Shown here piece after piece: positions 43,091-55,540 of a DNA stretch of 64,000 nt. The stretch comes from Eudorina sp. 2006-703-Eu-15 (taxonomy: Eukaryota; Chlorophyta; Chlorophyceae; Chlamydomonadales; Volvocaceae), in NCBI GenBank assembly GCA_003117195.1, contig BDSI01000006.1, forward strand, positions 434,001 through 498,000, read 5' to 3'. The notes under the pieces are model-generated. The model was given only the letters and a program-made list of their open reading frames with translations, did no database searches and was not told the origin of the DNA. Made by a program: the position numbers and the translations under genes. The first letter of the stretch is position 1; each line of letters begins with the position of its first letter.

Positions 43091-46000
43091 GCTTCGGCGG
43101 CGCCGCGGCAGGATCATCTTACAGCTTGTTCGAGAGCGCCGCCGGCGCCGCGGCCGCTGGTGGGCTTGCGGATCCGGATCCGGATCCGGACGCCGCCGCC
43201 ATCGCCGACTTCGTGCGCGCCAAGCAGCTCGCCGCCATGCGCCGCGCGCGGCTGGACGCGGCCGCCGCCGCCGCCGCGGCGGCGCGGGTGCGCGAGGCCG
43301 ACCTGCAGGAGTACCAGAGCTCGCAGGGCCTGGGCGCCATTGCGCAGTTCCGTGAGATGGCGGAGGAGGAGGCGGTGCGGACGCTGTCGGAGCTGAGAGG
43401 TGGGGCCTGGCCCGGGGTTGGCGGAGGCGGAGCGCGAGGTGCCGGGGCAGGGCCGGCCTTGTGCCCCGGGGGGAGGGGGGGAGGAGCATGCAGCTCCCCG
43501 GGGTGATGGGGGGGCAGGGGTTAGGGAGCATGCCCAGACAACCCTCCACTGGTACTGCAATGCATGGCATTGTACTGCACTGTGCTGTAATGCAGCAATG
43601 CTGTGCTGTGCTGTATTACACTCGGCTATACTGTACTGCGCTGTACTGTGCTGCGCTAAGGTTGCACTTTATCGTGTATGCCGTACGTCACACCGCACGG
43701 CAGTGATCCGACTGTGGGTGGCGGAGCGCCTGGCTGGTTCCTTCTACACACACAGACTGGCGGTTATGGGTGGGCTTCCTGTTAAACACACAGAATGGCG
43801 GGTTCCTCGCTGAGCACACCGCGCCCAGGGCGGGGCTCTGTCCGACCTGGCAGGACACGGCAGGACACGGAAGACGAGGTACCGCTGAGCCCAGGGCGCC
43901 GCGTGTCCGCGTGTCTTCGGTCCGTGTATGTGTCCGTGTGCGTGTGTGTATGTGTGTCTCTCACCCCTCCCCCCGCATCTCGTCCCCTCGGGGGCCGCCG
44001 CAGAGGCGGAGCTGGCTGCGTTGGAGGCCGCCATCGCGGCCGAGGGCGGCGACCTGGAGGCGGACTGGTCGGCGCTGGAGGGCGCCAAGAGCACCACGGG
44101 GCTCGCCAAGTCGGGCCCGGGGGCCCGCAGGGGCCGTACAACCTCGGCCGGGACACCGCTGCCGGACGACGCATTGCTGGCGCCGCCCTCCAATCCCCAG
44201 GTGGCGGCAGGGGGGGTTTAAGGGTTTTGGCGGGGGCTTAGAGTTTTGGTGGGGTTTTAAGGGTTTTAACGGACGGACGGATGACGCGCGACTGACGCGG
44301 GATGGAGTCAGGAAGAGGTCCGTACCGCGCGGTGCGTACCGCACAGCCTGTGTACGGCATGGTGTATGGCATGGGACTTGTGGAGGATGGGCCGGGGCCG
44401 GGGCGCGGGCGGGGCGGGGCGCGGATTGGCGGGCGGGACGCGCGGGATAGAACGTGCAAGCGTGGAGTTCGTGGGTTCGTGTGTTACTGCCAATTTCCTA
44501 TACCCCCTCGGCCCCTCGGCCCCTCCTCGTGGCGCGGCGCAGGTGGAGCGGCTACGGTCGCGGTCGCAGCAGATGCGGCGGAAGCGGCGGCTCTTCAACC
44601 CAGCCGACGGCGACGGCAGCCTGTACGACGAGCTGTCCAGCGGCAGCGACGACGACGGGTCGGCCGCGTACGACTACCGGCCGCAGTACACGCCGCCCGG
44701 CAGCGCCGCTGGCGCCGGCACCTCATTGCTTCGGAGGCCGCTGTCGCCAGCCGCAGGCGGCCCTTCTTCTCCGTCGGCGGCGGCGGCGGCGCCGCTGCCG
44801 CCGAGGGTCAACCCCTTCCTGTCGCTGTCGAAGCGGTCGGCGGATCCGCTCGACGACGTCGATGCAATCCTCGATCGAATGATCGACAGCGATGTGGCTG
44901 CCGTACAGCAACAGCTCCGGGCCGATGCCAATGACGACGACGATGATCGGTATGATGACGATGGGTACGACGAGTACGGCAACCTGCGACCGGGTGCCGT
45001 ACCCCCCGGCGCCGAGAACGACGCGTACGGCGACCGCATGCTGCGCGCGCTGCGCGGCGCGTTGATTGACGGCGGCGGCGGGCGTGACCCGGCGGCAGCG
45101 GCGGCGGCGGAGGGCCTGGCGGCGCGGCCGACGCGGCCGGGCGGCCGCGCCGCCGCCGCCGCATCCGCGCGCTCCGCCGCGGCGGCGGCGGCGCCGCTGC
45201 AGGATGACTACGACGCCCTGGCGGAGCTGCTTGAGGCGGTGGGCGGAGAGATGGAGATGGAGGCGCAACAACAGCAGCAGCAGCAGCAGCGGAAGCGGCA
45301 GCAGGGCCCATGGCTCAGTGAGGAGGACCTCTTGGACGAGCTGCTGGACGAGGAGGCGGGCGGACTGGGTGGGGGTGCCGGCAAGCGCCCTATCACGACG
45401 ACGACGACGACGACGGAGTTGCTGCGGGGTCAGGGGCCAGCGGCGGCGGCGGCGGCGGCGGCGGCGACCCCCCCGAACCGCCCGCAGCTGCTGGGTCGAC
45501 CCACGGCCGGGGCCGGGGCCGGGGCCGCGGGTGCGGGGCTGGCGGGCCAGCCGCGGAAGGAGGGGAAGGCGGCGGCGGATACGGGGCCCCGGGGCGCGAC
45601 GAAGCGGTCGGCGGCGCGGGGCGCGTTTGCGGCGGACGACTTGGCGATGCTGGAGGAGCTGATGTCGGGTAGGATGGCTGGCTGGCTTGCTGGCTGGGCG
45701 GGTGGGTGGGTGGGTGGGTTGCTTGAGGAGGCGTCAAGAGTGGGCGTTAGGGTGTCTGGGATCTCCTATGAGAGCCGGGGGATGTGGAGAGCACACAGCG
45801 GGGTCAGGACAGGGAGGATCTATAGCACAGGTGGCGACCGAGTTAGAATTCAGAAACCGAACCGATCCGTTCCGATCCGATCCGAACCGGGTTCAGGTAC
45901 TTCGATGTCGGCCTCAAATTGGACCCGGATGCCGGTTCGGCCGCGCGTGGCGATTCGGCGCCCGCCGGCAAGGGAAGAACAAGCCTTCTCCTCCCCCTCC

Positions 46001-49000
46001 CTCTTATTCCATTCTATGCCCCTCCCCGAGGACACCCGCGACCCCGCCCGGGCCCCTTTCCCGGCACCCCCCTCCCTGCCCCCCTCCCTCGGGCCGCAGG
46101 GCAGTATGAAATCATCCTATGTTCCCGCGCCCGCCCCTCCCCCCCGTGCCCTGTATTATACCAATTTTAATCCCCCCCCCCACACACACGTGGTGTGCCC
46201 CCTCCGCAGACGATGCGTTCGTGTCCGACGTGTTCGACCTGGGCCAGGACCAGCCGGGGAGGGCCGCCGCCTCCGCCGCCTCCGCCGGAGACGACGGCGA
46301 CCTCTTCTCCCCCACCACCACCACCCGGGGTATCGGCCTTGACGGGAACAACATCACAGGCGGGGGGCGACCCACGGGTCGCGCTCCAGGGAAGGCACCC
46401 ACCCTGGAGTCCAAACCCTCGCCACGCGGCCGTGTCGCGCCCGTTACCTCGGGTTCACCGACCCGTGGGTCGGTGAGGGCAGCGGCCGCTGCCGCCCCAG
46501 GCGCTGCCGGCCGCGGCGGCGGCGGCGCCGCCGCCGCCGCCGCCAAGGTGGCGTCACTGGCCATGGCGCGGCGCGACCAAGAGGAGCTGCTCCGAGGCGA
46601 CTGGGATTCGGATCTGTACGACATGGACGAGCAGCAGCTCGCCGGACTGGACGGCGATCTGGATCTGGGCCTCGGGTCCGAAGGGTTCGGAGCGCGTGCG
46701 CCTGCTGCTACTGCGGCGGCGGCGACGAAGCCGCAGCTCCTAGCAAAGCCGTCGAAGGGCGCATTGTCATCGTCGACGGTGTCGTCGGTGGCGGCGGCGG
46801 GCGCCGCTGACCGTGTCGGCGTCGCCGCCGCGGGGTCACCCAATCCCAGGACGTCGGTACGGAAGGCGGGCGGCTCGGGTGCGGGGGCGCTGGGTGCGAG
46901 TGACCTGGAGGAGATGCTGCGCGGCTTGGATGACCCCGAGGACAGTCTGGGAGGCGGTCGGGGCCTGGGGTCGGAGGATATCCTGGACTGGCAGGTGGGG
47001 CCGATGGCGGCGGCGGAGGCGGCGGAAGCGGCCGTAGCCCCGTTGGCGCGACCGGTGCGCGGCGGCGGCGGCGGCGGCGGCAGTCCCGCTCAAACGACGA
47101 AGAGCAAGCCGAGGTCCCCAGCGGGTGCCGCCGGGAAGGGCAAAGCGGCGTCGGGCGGGGAATCGGACGTCGGCGGCAAGCCGGCGGCCACCGCCGCCGC
47201 CGTCGCCGCGGCGGCGGTCCCGGCCGCCACGCCGACGGCGAAACCCGATGCACCGCCGTCAGAGCCGGAGACGGCCAAGGCGAAGAAGGCGGCGGCGAAG
47301 GCGATGGCGCCGCCGTCGCCTTCTGAAGCTCCGGTGGTGGTTCCGGAGCCTTCCTTGGAGGCGGCGATGGCGGTTCTCTCCAGCCCGACCCGTGCGGCCG
47401 CGCTGGCCCGTCTGGAAGGCAAACCCCAGCTGTCGGGACCGCCAACCCGACAGGGGACCAAGAGCGGCAGTAGCAGCAGCGGCAGCAGCAAGGCGGCGCC
47501 GGTGCAGGTAGCTGCAGCAGCGGCAGCTGCGGCCGCAGCCGCGGCGGCGCCCAGCCCGCCGCCGGCACCGGCGGCGTCGGAGCCGCCGACGCCGGCGGCC
47601 GCAGCCCCGAGCGCGGCTGTGACGGCGACGCTGACGTCAGCATCGGCGGCGGCGGCCGCCAGTGCGCCCGCGGCAGCTGCGACTGGTGCGGCGTTGGAGG
47701 CGGCCATGGCCGTACTCGGGAGCAGCGAACGTGCGGCGGCGCTTGCTCGTCTGGAGGGCAAACTCCAGCTGGCAGGGCCCCCGAGACGGCAGGACAGCAG
47801 CAGTAGCAATGGCAGTAGCAATGGCAGTAGCAGCAGTAGCAACAGCACCCGTAACAGCAGCGGCGCAGAGAGCGGCGGTGATGGAAAGACGCCGAAGCAG
47901 CAGCCGCCAGCTGCCTCCGCCCCACCCGAAAACGCCGAGGAACGAGGGGCGCCGCCACGGCCCGAACCGACTCAGGCGACGGCGAATGCGGCGGAGGGCC
48001 CGGCGGCTGCCACCCTCGCCGCCGCCGCCGCCAGGTCGCCTGAGGAGCTAGCTGCGGCCGCCGCCGCCGCGGCGGCGGCCCTTCGAGACACTCAGCGAGT
48101 TGCCAAGCTGCGAAGCTTCCGACCCGGATCGGCCTCGGAGACCCCGGGCGGCGGCGGTGCTGCCGCCGCCGCCGCCGCCGCGCCAACACCCCCGGCCGCT
48201 CGGCCGGCGACATCTACCGGCACCAGCCAGGCGCCGTCGGCGGCGCCGCCCCCGCGTACGGCATCCCGGACCCGCTCCCGCCCGCTTGACACGGAGATGC
48301 CACGGGCAGGAAGGGAAGAGCGCCGACGGACTGACGGCGCCGCCGCGACGGGCGGGCCTCCAGCGGCGGCGGCGGCGGCGACCAGTCGCCGGCCAGATGC
48401 AGTGAAGGTACGGGCCTGGCGGCCGGGACGGGCTTCCCTGCCGCCGACGCCGACGCCGCCGTCGACGACGACGGCGCCAGGCGCTGCGCCGCCAGTTACC
48501 ACGGACACCTCTACAGACCTTAACGACTACCTGTACAAGTTGTGGGAGGGGATTGAAACTGAGATTGACTGGCCGCCGCCGCCGTCGCCGCCGCCGCCGC
48601 AGCCGCCGACGCCGCAGCCCCGACGCGGGCCCCTTCGGCAACCGACCTGGGATCCCTCCCTGGATCTCACCCTGCCGCCGTACTCTCTTCACGGTGCCGC
48701 CTCCTCCGCCTCCTCCGCCACCTCCTCTGCAGCCTCCGCCACCTCCTCCGCCACCTCTGCCGCCTCCTCTGCAGCCTCCGCCACCTCCTCCGCCACCTCC
48801 GCCGCCTCCTCTGCAGCCTCCGCCACCTCCGCCGCCACCTCCTCCTCCGCCGCCGCCGCCAGTCGGCCAATGAGCTTCGTCGACCGACTCCGTCGCGTCC
48901 GCGAAATGGTGCTGCACGGGGCGCTCGTCGAAGGCTTCGTGGTGGGCGGGTACGACCGCGAGATCCGGGGGGTACGGGCGTTCTTCCCGAAGCTTGCCGT

Positions 49001-52000
49001 ACTGGGCGTCGAGCAGCCCGTTATAATCACCGCGGAGGGCATGGGTGGCGACTTGATGAGAATGATAAAGGTGCTCCCAATCCGCGCAGCCGCCGCCAGG
49101 GCCCGTAAGGAGGAACGGGCGGCGGCGGCGGCGGCGAATGGCGACGCCGACGGGTTCCCCGGCGGCAGCGGCGGCGGCACACCCAGCTCAGACGCCTCCG
49201 AGGAAGACGTCGCCGTTGACGCGCCCAGCGCCGGCACCGCCGACGGCGACGCCGCCGCCGTCACAAAGCCGAGACGGCCACTCGCCATACGCTTCTGGGG
49301 CGCCGTCACGGCGGTACGAGCCATCCCGCCGGGGGGGAAGGACGACCCGCCGACCCATGGGTCGGAGGTGGCGGGCGGCGCGGATTCGGCGCGTGGCACG
49401 GATGACCCCCGGGTCAGTGAGCAGCGCACCCCGGCGGACCCAGACCTGCGCGTCAAGGCGGTGTTCGTACTGCCGCCGGAGGTGACGACGGGGCGGAAGG
49501 GCGGCACACAGGCTCATTATGGCGACTGGGCCATTACCAATCGCGTACGGCAGCAGGTAAGGCGGGGGCCGGCTCGCGTGGGTGATCACGTGTGCGTGTA
49601 TCGCCGGGGAAACACACCCGCCCAACTCCACATTACCCGACCCGGTGCGAGTACGTTTTTCTAGATGTGCCAGAAAGTGTGAGGCACACGTGTTGCTGGA
49701 GGCTTGGGGCGAAGGCTGGAGCCCGGGCTCTGGGCTTGGGCCCGCTAGTGGTGGTGGTGGTGGTGGTGGTACATTGCAGTAGCGGAGGACTTGACGGCCG
49801 CGGGAGGTGATAGTTTCTCCAGGGAGGTGCAGGGTGGGCCTGGGGCGGGGCCAAGCACCGGGCAGGCCTGCAAAACACTGCCGTACCCCCACGCTGGCTG
49901 CTCGCCATGTCCCATGCTGCGGCATCGCAGCGCCTTCGCCCCCTCCCTCCCCCCAAGTCCCCATGTCCTCCACCCCCTTACCCTTAGCCCCCGTCCAGCC
50001 GCACAAGCCCCCTCCCGCCCAACAATTCCCCTCCCGCCGCACAATCCCCCTACCGCCCAACAACCGCTGTACGACAGATCGTTGACGGTTATCACAAGGA
50101 GGAAGTCGCCCTTAAAGTGGTGGCCAAGACCGAACGAGGCGCTTACTGCGGCCTGGGCCTGGATTGGCAGAAGCTGCCGCGGGGCGCGTTGGGGACCGCC
50201 GCCAACTATCAGCTGCCAGTAGAAGGCTCGTTTATTACTCACTGTCAGCTCTGTTTCTTGCCGCGGGAGGCGATGGACGGGGAGCTTGCGGGCGAGTGGC
50301 AGTTGGTGCTGTGGCATGAGATGGTGGGTGGACAGTGTGGGGTTTGGATGTGGGTTGGGGTTTGGGATGTGGGTTGGGGTTTGGATGTGGGTTGGGGTTT
50401 GGATGTGGGTTGGTCCGGGGATCGCCCTCCCTGAATTTCAGGCGGCGCCGCGCCTTTCCCCCATCTCCGACACGCCTTCCGCCCGCGAATTGTTTCCTCT
50501 GGGTGTGCCCAGGCTTGTTTCTCTAGGGTTCATTTCTTCTTTCAATCTTTCAATCAATTTACCCCCCGCCCGGCCCCCGTACCCCTTACCTCCGCGGCAT
50601 TCGGTGGGTGGACGCGGCCGCAGCTGCGGAGCCGCCACAACGTCTTCTGCCTCATGGGTGACCGGCAGCTGAAGGACCGCTCCCTGCAGCTGGAGGACGG
50701 CACATCCGTCCTCTGGGATTCATTTGCGTCCGAGGACCTCCGGCTTCGGGGCGGCTTGGACGCCACCCTGGAGGGCAGCACCCTGGAGCGGTCGGGGCTG
50801 CAAGTGGTGCTCGCGCAGCTGCGCCAAGTGCCCCACAGGGCGTCCCCCGGGCTGCTGGCGGCGCTGGATCTGGGCCCAGCGCCTGGAGCGGACACGGCTC
50901 CGAAATCCCCCGTCGTGCCGATTTCGGATCCGAGCCCCGTCGTGCCGATTACGGACCCCAGAGCCGTCGTGCCGATTTCGGATCCGAGCCCCGTCGTGCC
51001 GATTACGGACCCAAGAGCCGTCGTGCCAATTTCGGATCCGAGCCCCGTCGTGCCGATTACGGATCCTAGACCCGTGCCGATTTCGGATCCGAGCCCAGTG
51101 CCGATTTCGGATCCAAGACCCGTGCCGATTTCGACTTCGGGGATGTCCGAGGTTGAGGTTCTGACGGATGCGGTCCAGGAGGTGCCAGCTGGGGCTTATG
51201 GCGAGGGGAAGAGCGGCGTGGAGATGTCGAAGAGCCCACGGACTGATGACGCCGGCGACGGCGGCGGCGGCGGCAGCGGCGGCGGCGGGATTATGTCGCC
51301 GTCACCACCGGTGTCGATGGCGATGCGCGTCACCGCCGCGGGCAGCAGCCGCCCCCTGCCGCGGGGCATACAGGGCAAGGACGCAATGCCGTTGGCGGAG
51401 GCGGAGGCGGCGGCGACGGAGGAGGACGTCGCGGCGCCGGCGCCGGCGGCCTCGCAGCAGCGATGGGGCGCACTGGCGGCGATGCAGCCGCAGGGCCCGG
51501 GCGCCCAGCCTGTGGCCCCGCCGGCGGCGGGACCGGCGGCGCCGCCAGTAGCGAAGCGGCTGTCTGCTGCCCACTGGAACCCTAGGGGAACGCCGGATTC
51601 TGTCGGCACAGCTGCCGCCGCCGCCGCCGCCGCCGCCGGTGGCGGCGGGTCGGGCACCGCCGGCCTAGCGAGTGGCGGCACCCCGGAGGATCCGGCAGCG
51701 GCGGCGGCGGCAGCACCGCCGCCGCCGCCGCCGCCGGTCCCGGCCTCCGCTGCCGCTGCTGCGCCCGCTGCAGCGCCGGGACCTGCACGGCCCAGGCCGC
51801 CGCCGACGGCGGCTGCGCCGCCGCCGCCGCCGCCGCAGCAGCAGCCAGAACTGCTGCGCCGTCCAGGGTACCACGCGCCATTCAGAACACCTGAGGTGCA
51901 GGACCGGCCGAGCCGACCTGAGGCTCCCGGCGGACCGGCTCCACCCCGGAGCTCTCCCTCCCCCTCCTCCCCCTCCCCCACCTCTACCTCCTCCGCCCCC

Positions 52001-54460
52001 GCCTCTTCCCCTCCTTCCTCGTCCTCACCCCTCACCGCCTCAGAGCCCGACCCCGACCCCGACCCTTGGTGGCACCCCTCCCTCGACCTAACCGCGCCGC
52101 TGGCCTCCGCCTCCGCCCCCGACCCCGACGACCCCGTCATCTTCCCCCTGTCCCATCAACGCACCACCGCCATCGGCCCCGCCGCCGGCGCCCCGCCGGA
52201 CCTCCCCGGCCGCCTGATGCGTCTGCGGCGGATGATCCTGCAGGGTGACCTGGTGGAGGGGTACGCGCAGGGACCCCTCGATTCGGATACCGGTGCGCTG
52301 CCGGTGCTGTTTCCGTCGCTGGCCAAGCTGGGGGTGGAACCGCTGGTGCGGGTGCCTCCTTCCGCACTGCTCAGATGGAGGAAGAAGAACTGGGAAACTG
52401 CCGATGACGTGGCCGCTGCCTACAGGCGTGCCAGCGGCGGCGGCGGCGGGGAGGGCAGGGAGGGAGCTCGCGACGGCAAGAGGTGGCTGAGCTCCAGGGT
52501 GTGGGTGGCGGTGATTGCGGTGCGGGCGGCGGGGAGTCGCGACAACGGCGAGGATTCGGACGGCGGCGGGGTTTCGGAGCCCGGGGCCCCGGGCGCGAGT
52601 GGCCCGGTGGCGGACCTGGAGGTGGATGTGGTGGAGGTGGTGCCGCCGTTTCTAGATCGGTGGGTGACTGGAGGAGCGGAGGACAAGCTGCAGGTGGGTC
52701 TTGGCGGCTGGGCGCGTCTGGGTTGGTTGGGGGTTTTAGAAAGAAAAGAAAAACCAGAAAAGAAAAACCAAACCCAGAAACGAACCTGGGGCCACGAACC
52801 ACACCCGGGAGCGCTTGGAATGCTTTGGTGGTGAGGTGGAGGGATGGATTGGTGGGCAGAGATGAATCGACCTGCCTGCCAGGGTAATGGGTGGGGCTGG
52901 GTGGAGTGAGGACGAAAGCGCTGGCGTGTCGCGTAAGGAACCCACATTTTTTACGGTTTTGGCGGGTTTTAGTTTGCGGATGTTGCATGCGCCCGTGTGC
53001 CCCCCCTTTCCGAGTTTGTCGTACAAGCTCGCTGTACACCTTTTCCCCCGCCTGTGGCATGCAGTCAGTGCGTTTTGCTGCCAAGGCGCTTCAGGGCAAC
53101 GTCCCCAACCAACTAACTGTTACCACCCAACTAACTCTGGCAGTCAGTGCCATTTGTCACTTGAGAGCTACCCATTCGCTGCCAAGCCGCTCAACGGCAC
53201 CGGTGCCCAGGGCGCTTTCTTCATGATCCACTCCGCTCAGCAGCCGGCCAACCAACTCATCTGCTATCAATATGCTGCTTTGTCACTTCACGGCACCGAC
53301 CCCAACTAACTCCAACCACCCAACCACACCCAACCACCCGACCCCGCCGCCGCTTTCCTTATTATGACCCAACCCCTCTCTACCTCGCCCAGGTCATCGC
53401 CGCCAACCGGGGCCGCGTGGTGCATGCTCACGTCCGCGCCATCACCCCGCGCGGCATGTACTGCGAGCTGGAGCTGGAAGCGCCGCCCAAGCCGGGGGAC
53501 GCTCCCTGGGGTCCCCGGGGGGGCAACCGGCACGGCGGGTCCCAGCAGGCGGCAGGCGGGCCGCCAGAGTCCCCCCAGGCCCAGGCCGCGGGCGATGGGC
53601 AGGCCGGCGGCAGGCCGGGCTCCGCGGTGGCGGAGGCGGCGCCGACGGCACCGGGAATGGTACGGCATCGCCAGCTGTGTTTCCTGCCGCTGGGGTGCAT
53701 GGCGCCAAAGCTGTCCAAGATGTCCGTTCCTACAGTGTATTGCGACAAGGTGAGATGGGATCTCAGCGGTCAGTCGTTCCAGTCGCCCGATCTCTGAAAA
53801 CCTTGGGATGCGCACCCGCGGCGGCGGTGGAGCTCGTAACGTACCAGGGGCGGGGGAGGGGACTGCGGCCGCGCCAAGGACCTGTTGCTGCCGCCGGGGA
53901 TCGCGCCATGAAGCACACGACAAGGTCCCCTGCCGCATGCCGCCGGCCGCCGGACGCACCCGATCGCGCGCGTCAATTTATTTTTTCGCTGGGGCCATTC
54001 CCGCCCGTTGCGGGTTAACATTCCACTTGAACACCCGCCATGCAACCCATGCACCCCAAGCACTCCGAGCAACCGCCCTCCCGTTGCCGCCTCCCCATCG
54101 CCGCCTCAGGCAGGACAACGCTCCGACATGGCCCTTGCCGCCAGCATGACTGGCATCAAGGGGTGCGACAGAAAAGGTCGTCCCTTCATAGTACTCAAAA
54201 AAGTGGACCCCGTGAAGGCGGGGGACGTGGTGGAGGCGCGGGTGGCGGGGCTGGTCTCCACATCCGCCATGTACCGGTTCAAGGAGGTCAGGGTGCTGGT
54301 AACCGCCCTCCTAGAGCAGAAACCCCATCAAGTCCCACGACGCCTGATGGAGGCGCTGGGCCTGCCCGAGGATAGGAAGGAGGATAGGAAGGAGGAGGAT
54401 AGGAAGGAGGAGGATTCGGAGGAGGATAGGGAGGAGGATGGGATGGGAAGAAGGAGGTAA
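42543..54460 (+). CDS. very large protein with possible organelle-targeting N-terminus and duplicated S1-like module
   Basis: Nine exons with consistent phases: 42543-42686, 42997-43399, 44004-44200, 44543-45668, 46210-49556, 50078-50323, 50624-52693, 53393-53749, 54110-54460 (TAA); about 2746 aa. Residues 1-48 are basic and Ser/Arg-rich with no acidic residue, as in plastid or mitochondrial transit peptides. Acidic and Ala-rich low complexity follows. A composite module occurs twice: RPMSFVDRLRRVREMVLHG at ~1510 and PGRLMRLRRMILQGDLVEGY at ~2346. Each continues to a segment resembling an S1/OB-fold start (TERGAYCGLGLD with HCQLCFLP; TPRGMYCELELE with HRQLCFLP), then a closing segment (VPHRASPGLLAALDL; QVPRRLMEALGLPE). 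S1 folds bind RNA, so an organelle RNA-binding role is plausible but unproven. Exon 7 holds an 18-residue tandem repeat. No named homologue is recognised. Confidence 0.72.
47356..47800 (+). repeat. two-copy ~33-residue repeat inside the S1-like gene
   Basis: LEAAMAVLSSPTRAAALARL at about 47356 and LEAAMAVLGSSERAAALARL at about 47695 begin two copies of a helical motif that continues with an EGKxQLxGPPxRQ-like end. The copies are separated by poly-Ala/Ser sequence, and each is followed by Ser-rich linkers. Confidence 0.8.
50324..50415 (+). repeat. minisatellite at an intron donor
   Basis: About four copies of a GGTTTGGATGTGGGTTG-like unit start within a few bases of the GTGGGT donor after exon 6 of the S1-like gene. 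The repeat creates several alternative GTGGGT sequences next to the true donor. Confidence 0.75.
50918..51130 (+). repeat. 54 bp coding tandem repeat (SDP/TDP repeats)
   Basis: Within exon 7 of the S1-like gene the peptide alternates PVVPISDPS and PVVPITDPRA, nine residues each, about three paired units, then decays to PVPISDP units. It is in frame throughout, so it lengthens a linker rather than disrupting the protein. Confidence 0.9.
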
Positions 54461-54870
54461 TGGGATGGTGGGATAATCCTTGGTCAAAGCTGGCTGGGTA
54501 AAAGCTGAGCGGCGAAGACGCGAGGGACGAAGGGTTCTGGGCCCGGTGATCTGGATCTGCAGCTGGATCTGGTTTGGATCTGGATTTTGGAGCCCGAACC
54601 CGAGCCCGTCCGTTTTGGAACGTGGGGGCAGACGGCACTAAGTGTGGCAATGTGCTGCTGTGTGTGCACACGATGGAGGGAGGGAGGGAGGGGGGGAGGG
54701 GGGGAGCAAACAAGTGTCCGGACGCTTGCTGTGCGCGGAGTGCTGTTGCTGATGCGCGTGCCGCGGCGCGCGTGTATGTGTTTAACAAGAAGCCCCCCCC
54801 GTGTGTGTGTTTTCGGTAGGCAAGGCAGGGCAAGAGTGCGCGTCGTGTGCTTGTATTATAAAACTGAGCC
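54461..54870. other. 3' flank of the S1-like gene
   Basis: It contains a GGGA tandem (about 54675-54705) and the TTTAACAAGAAGCCC-type repeat motif near 54780 shared with 6520-6550. No exon is seen. Confidence 0.4.

Positions 54871-55540
<670 letters not shown>

Noticed and set aside
46708..48917. Antisense 500- and 289-codon frames across the S1-like gene
   Set aside because: They are Pro/Arg- or Gly-rich shadows of GCC/GGC repeats; the plus strand has phased exons and conserved repeated motifs.
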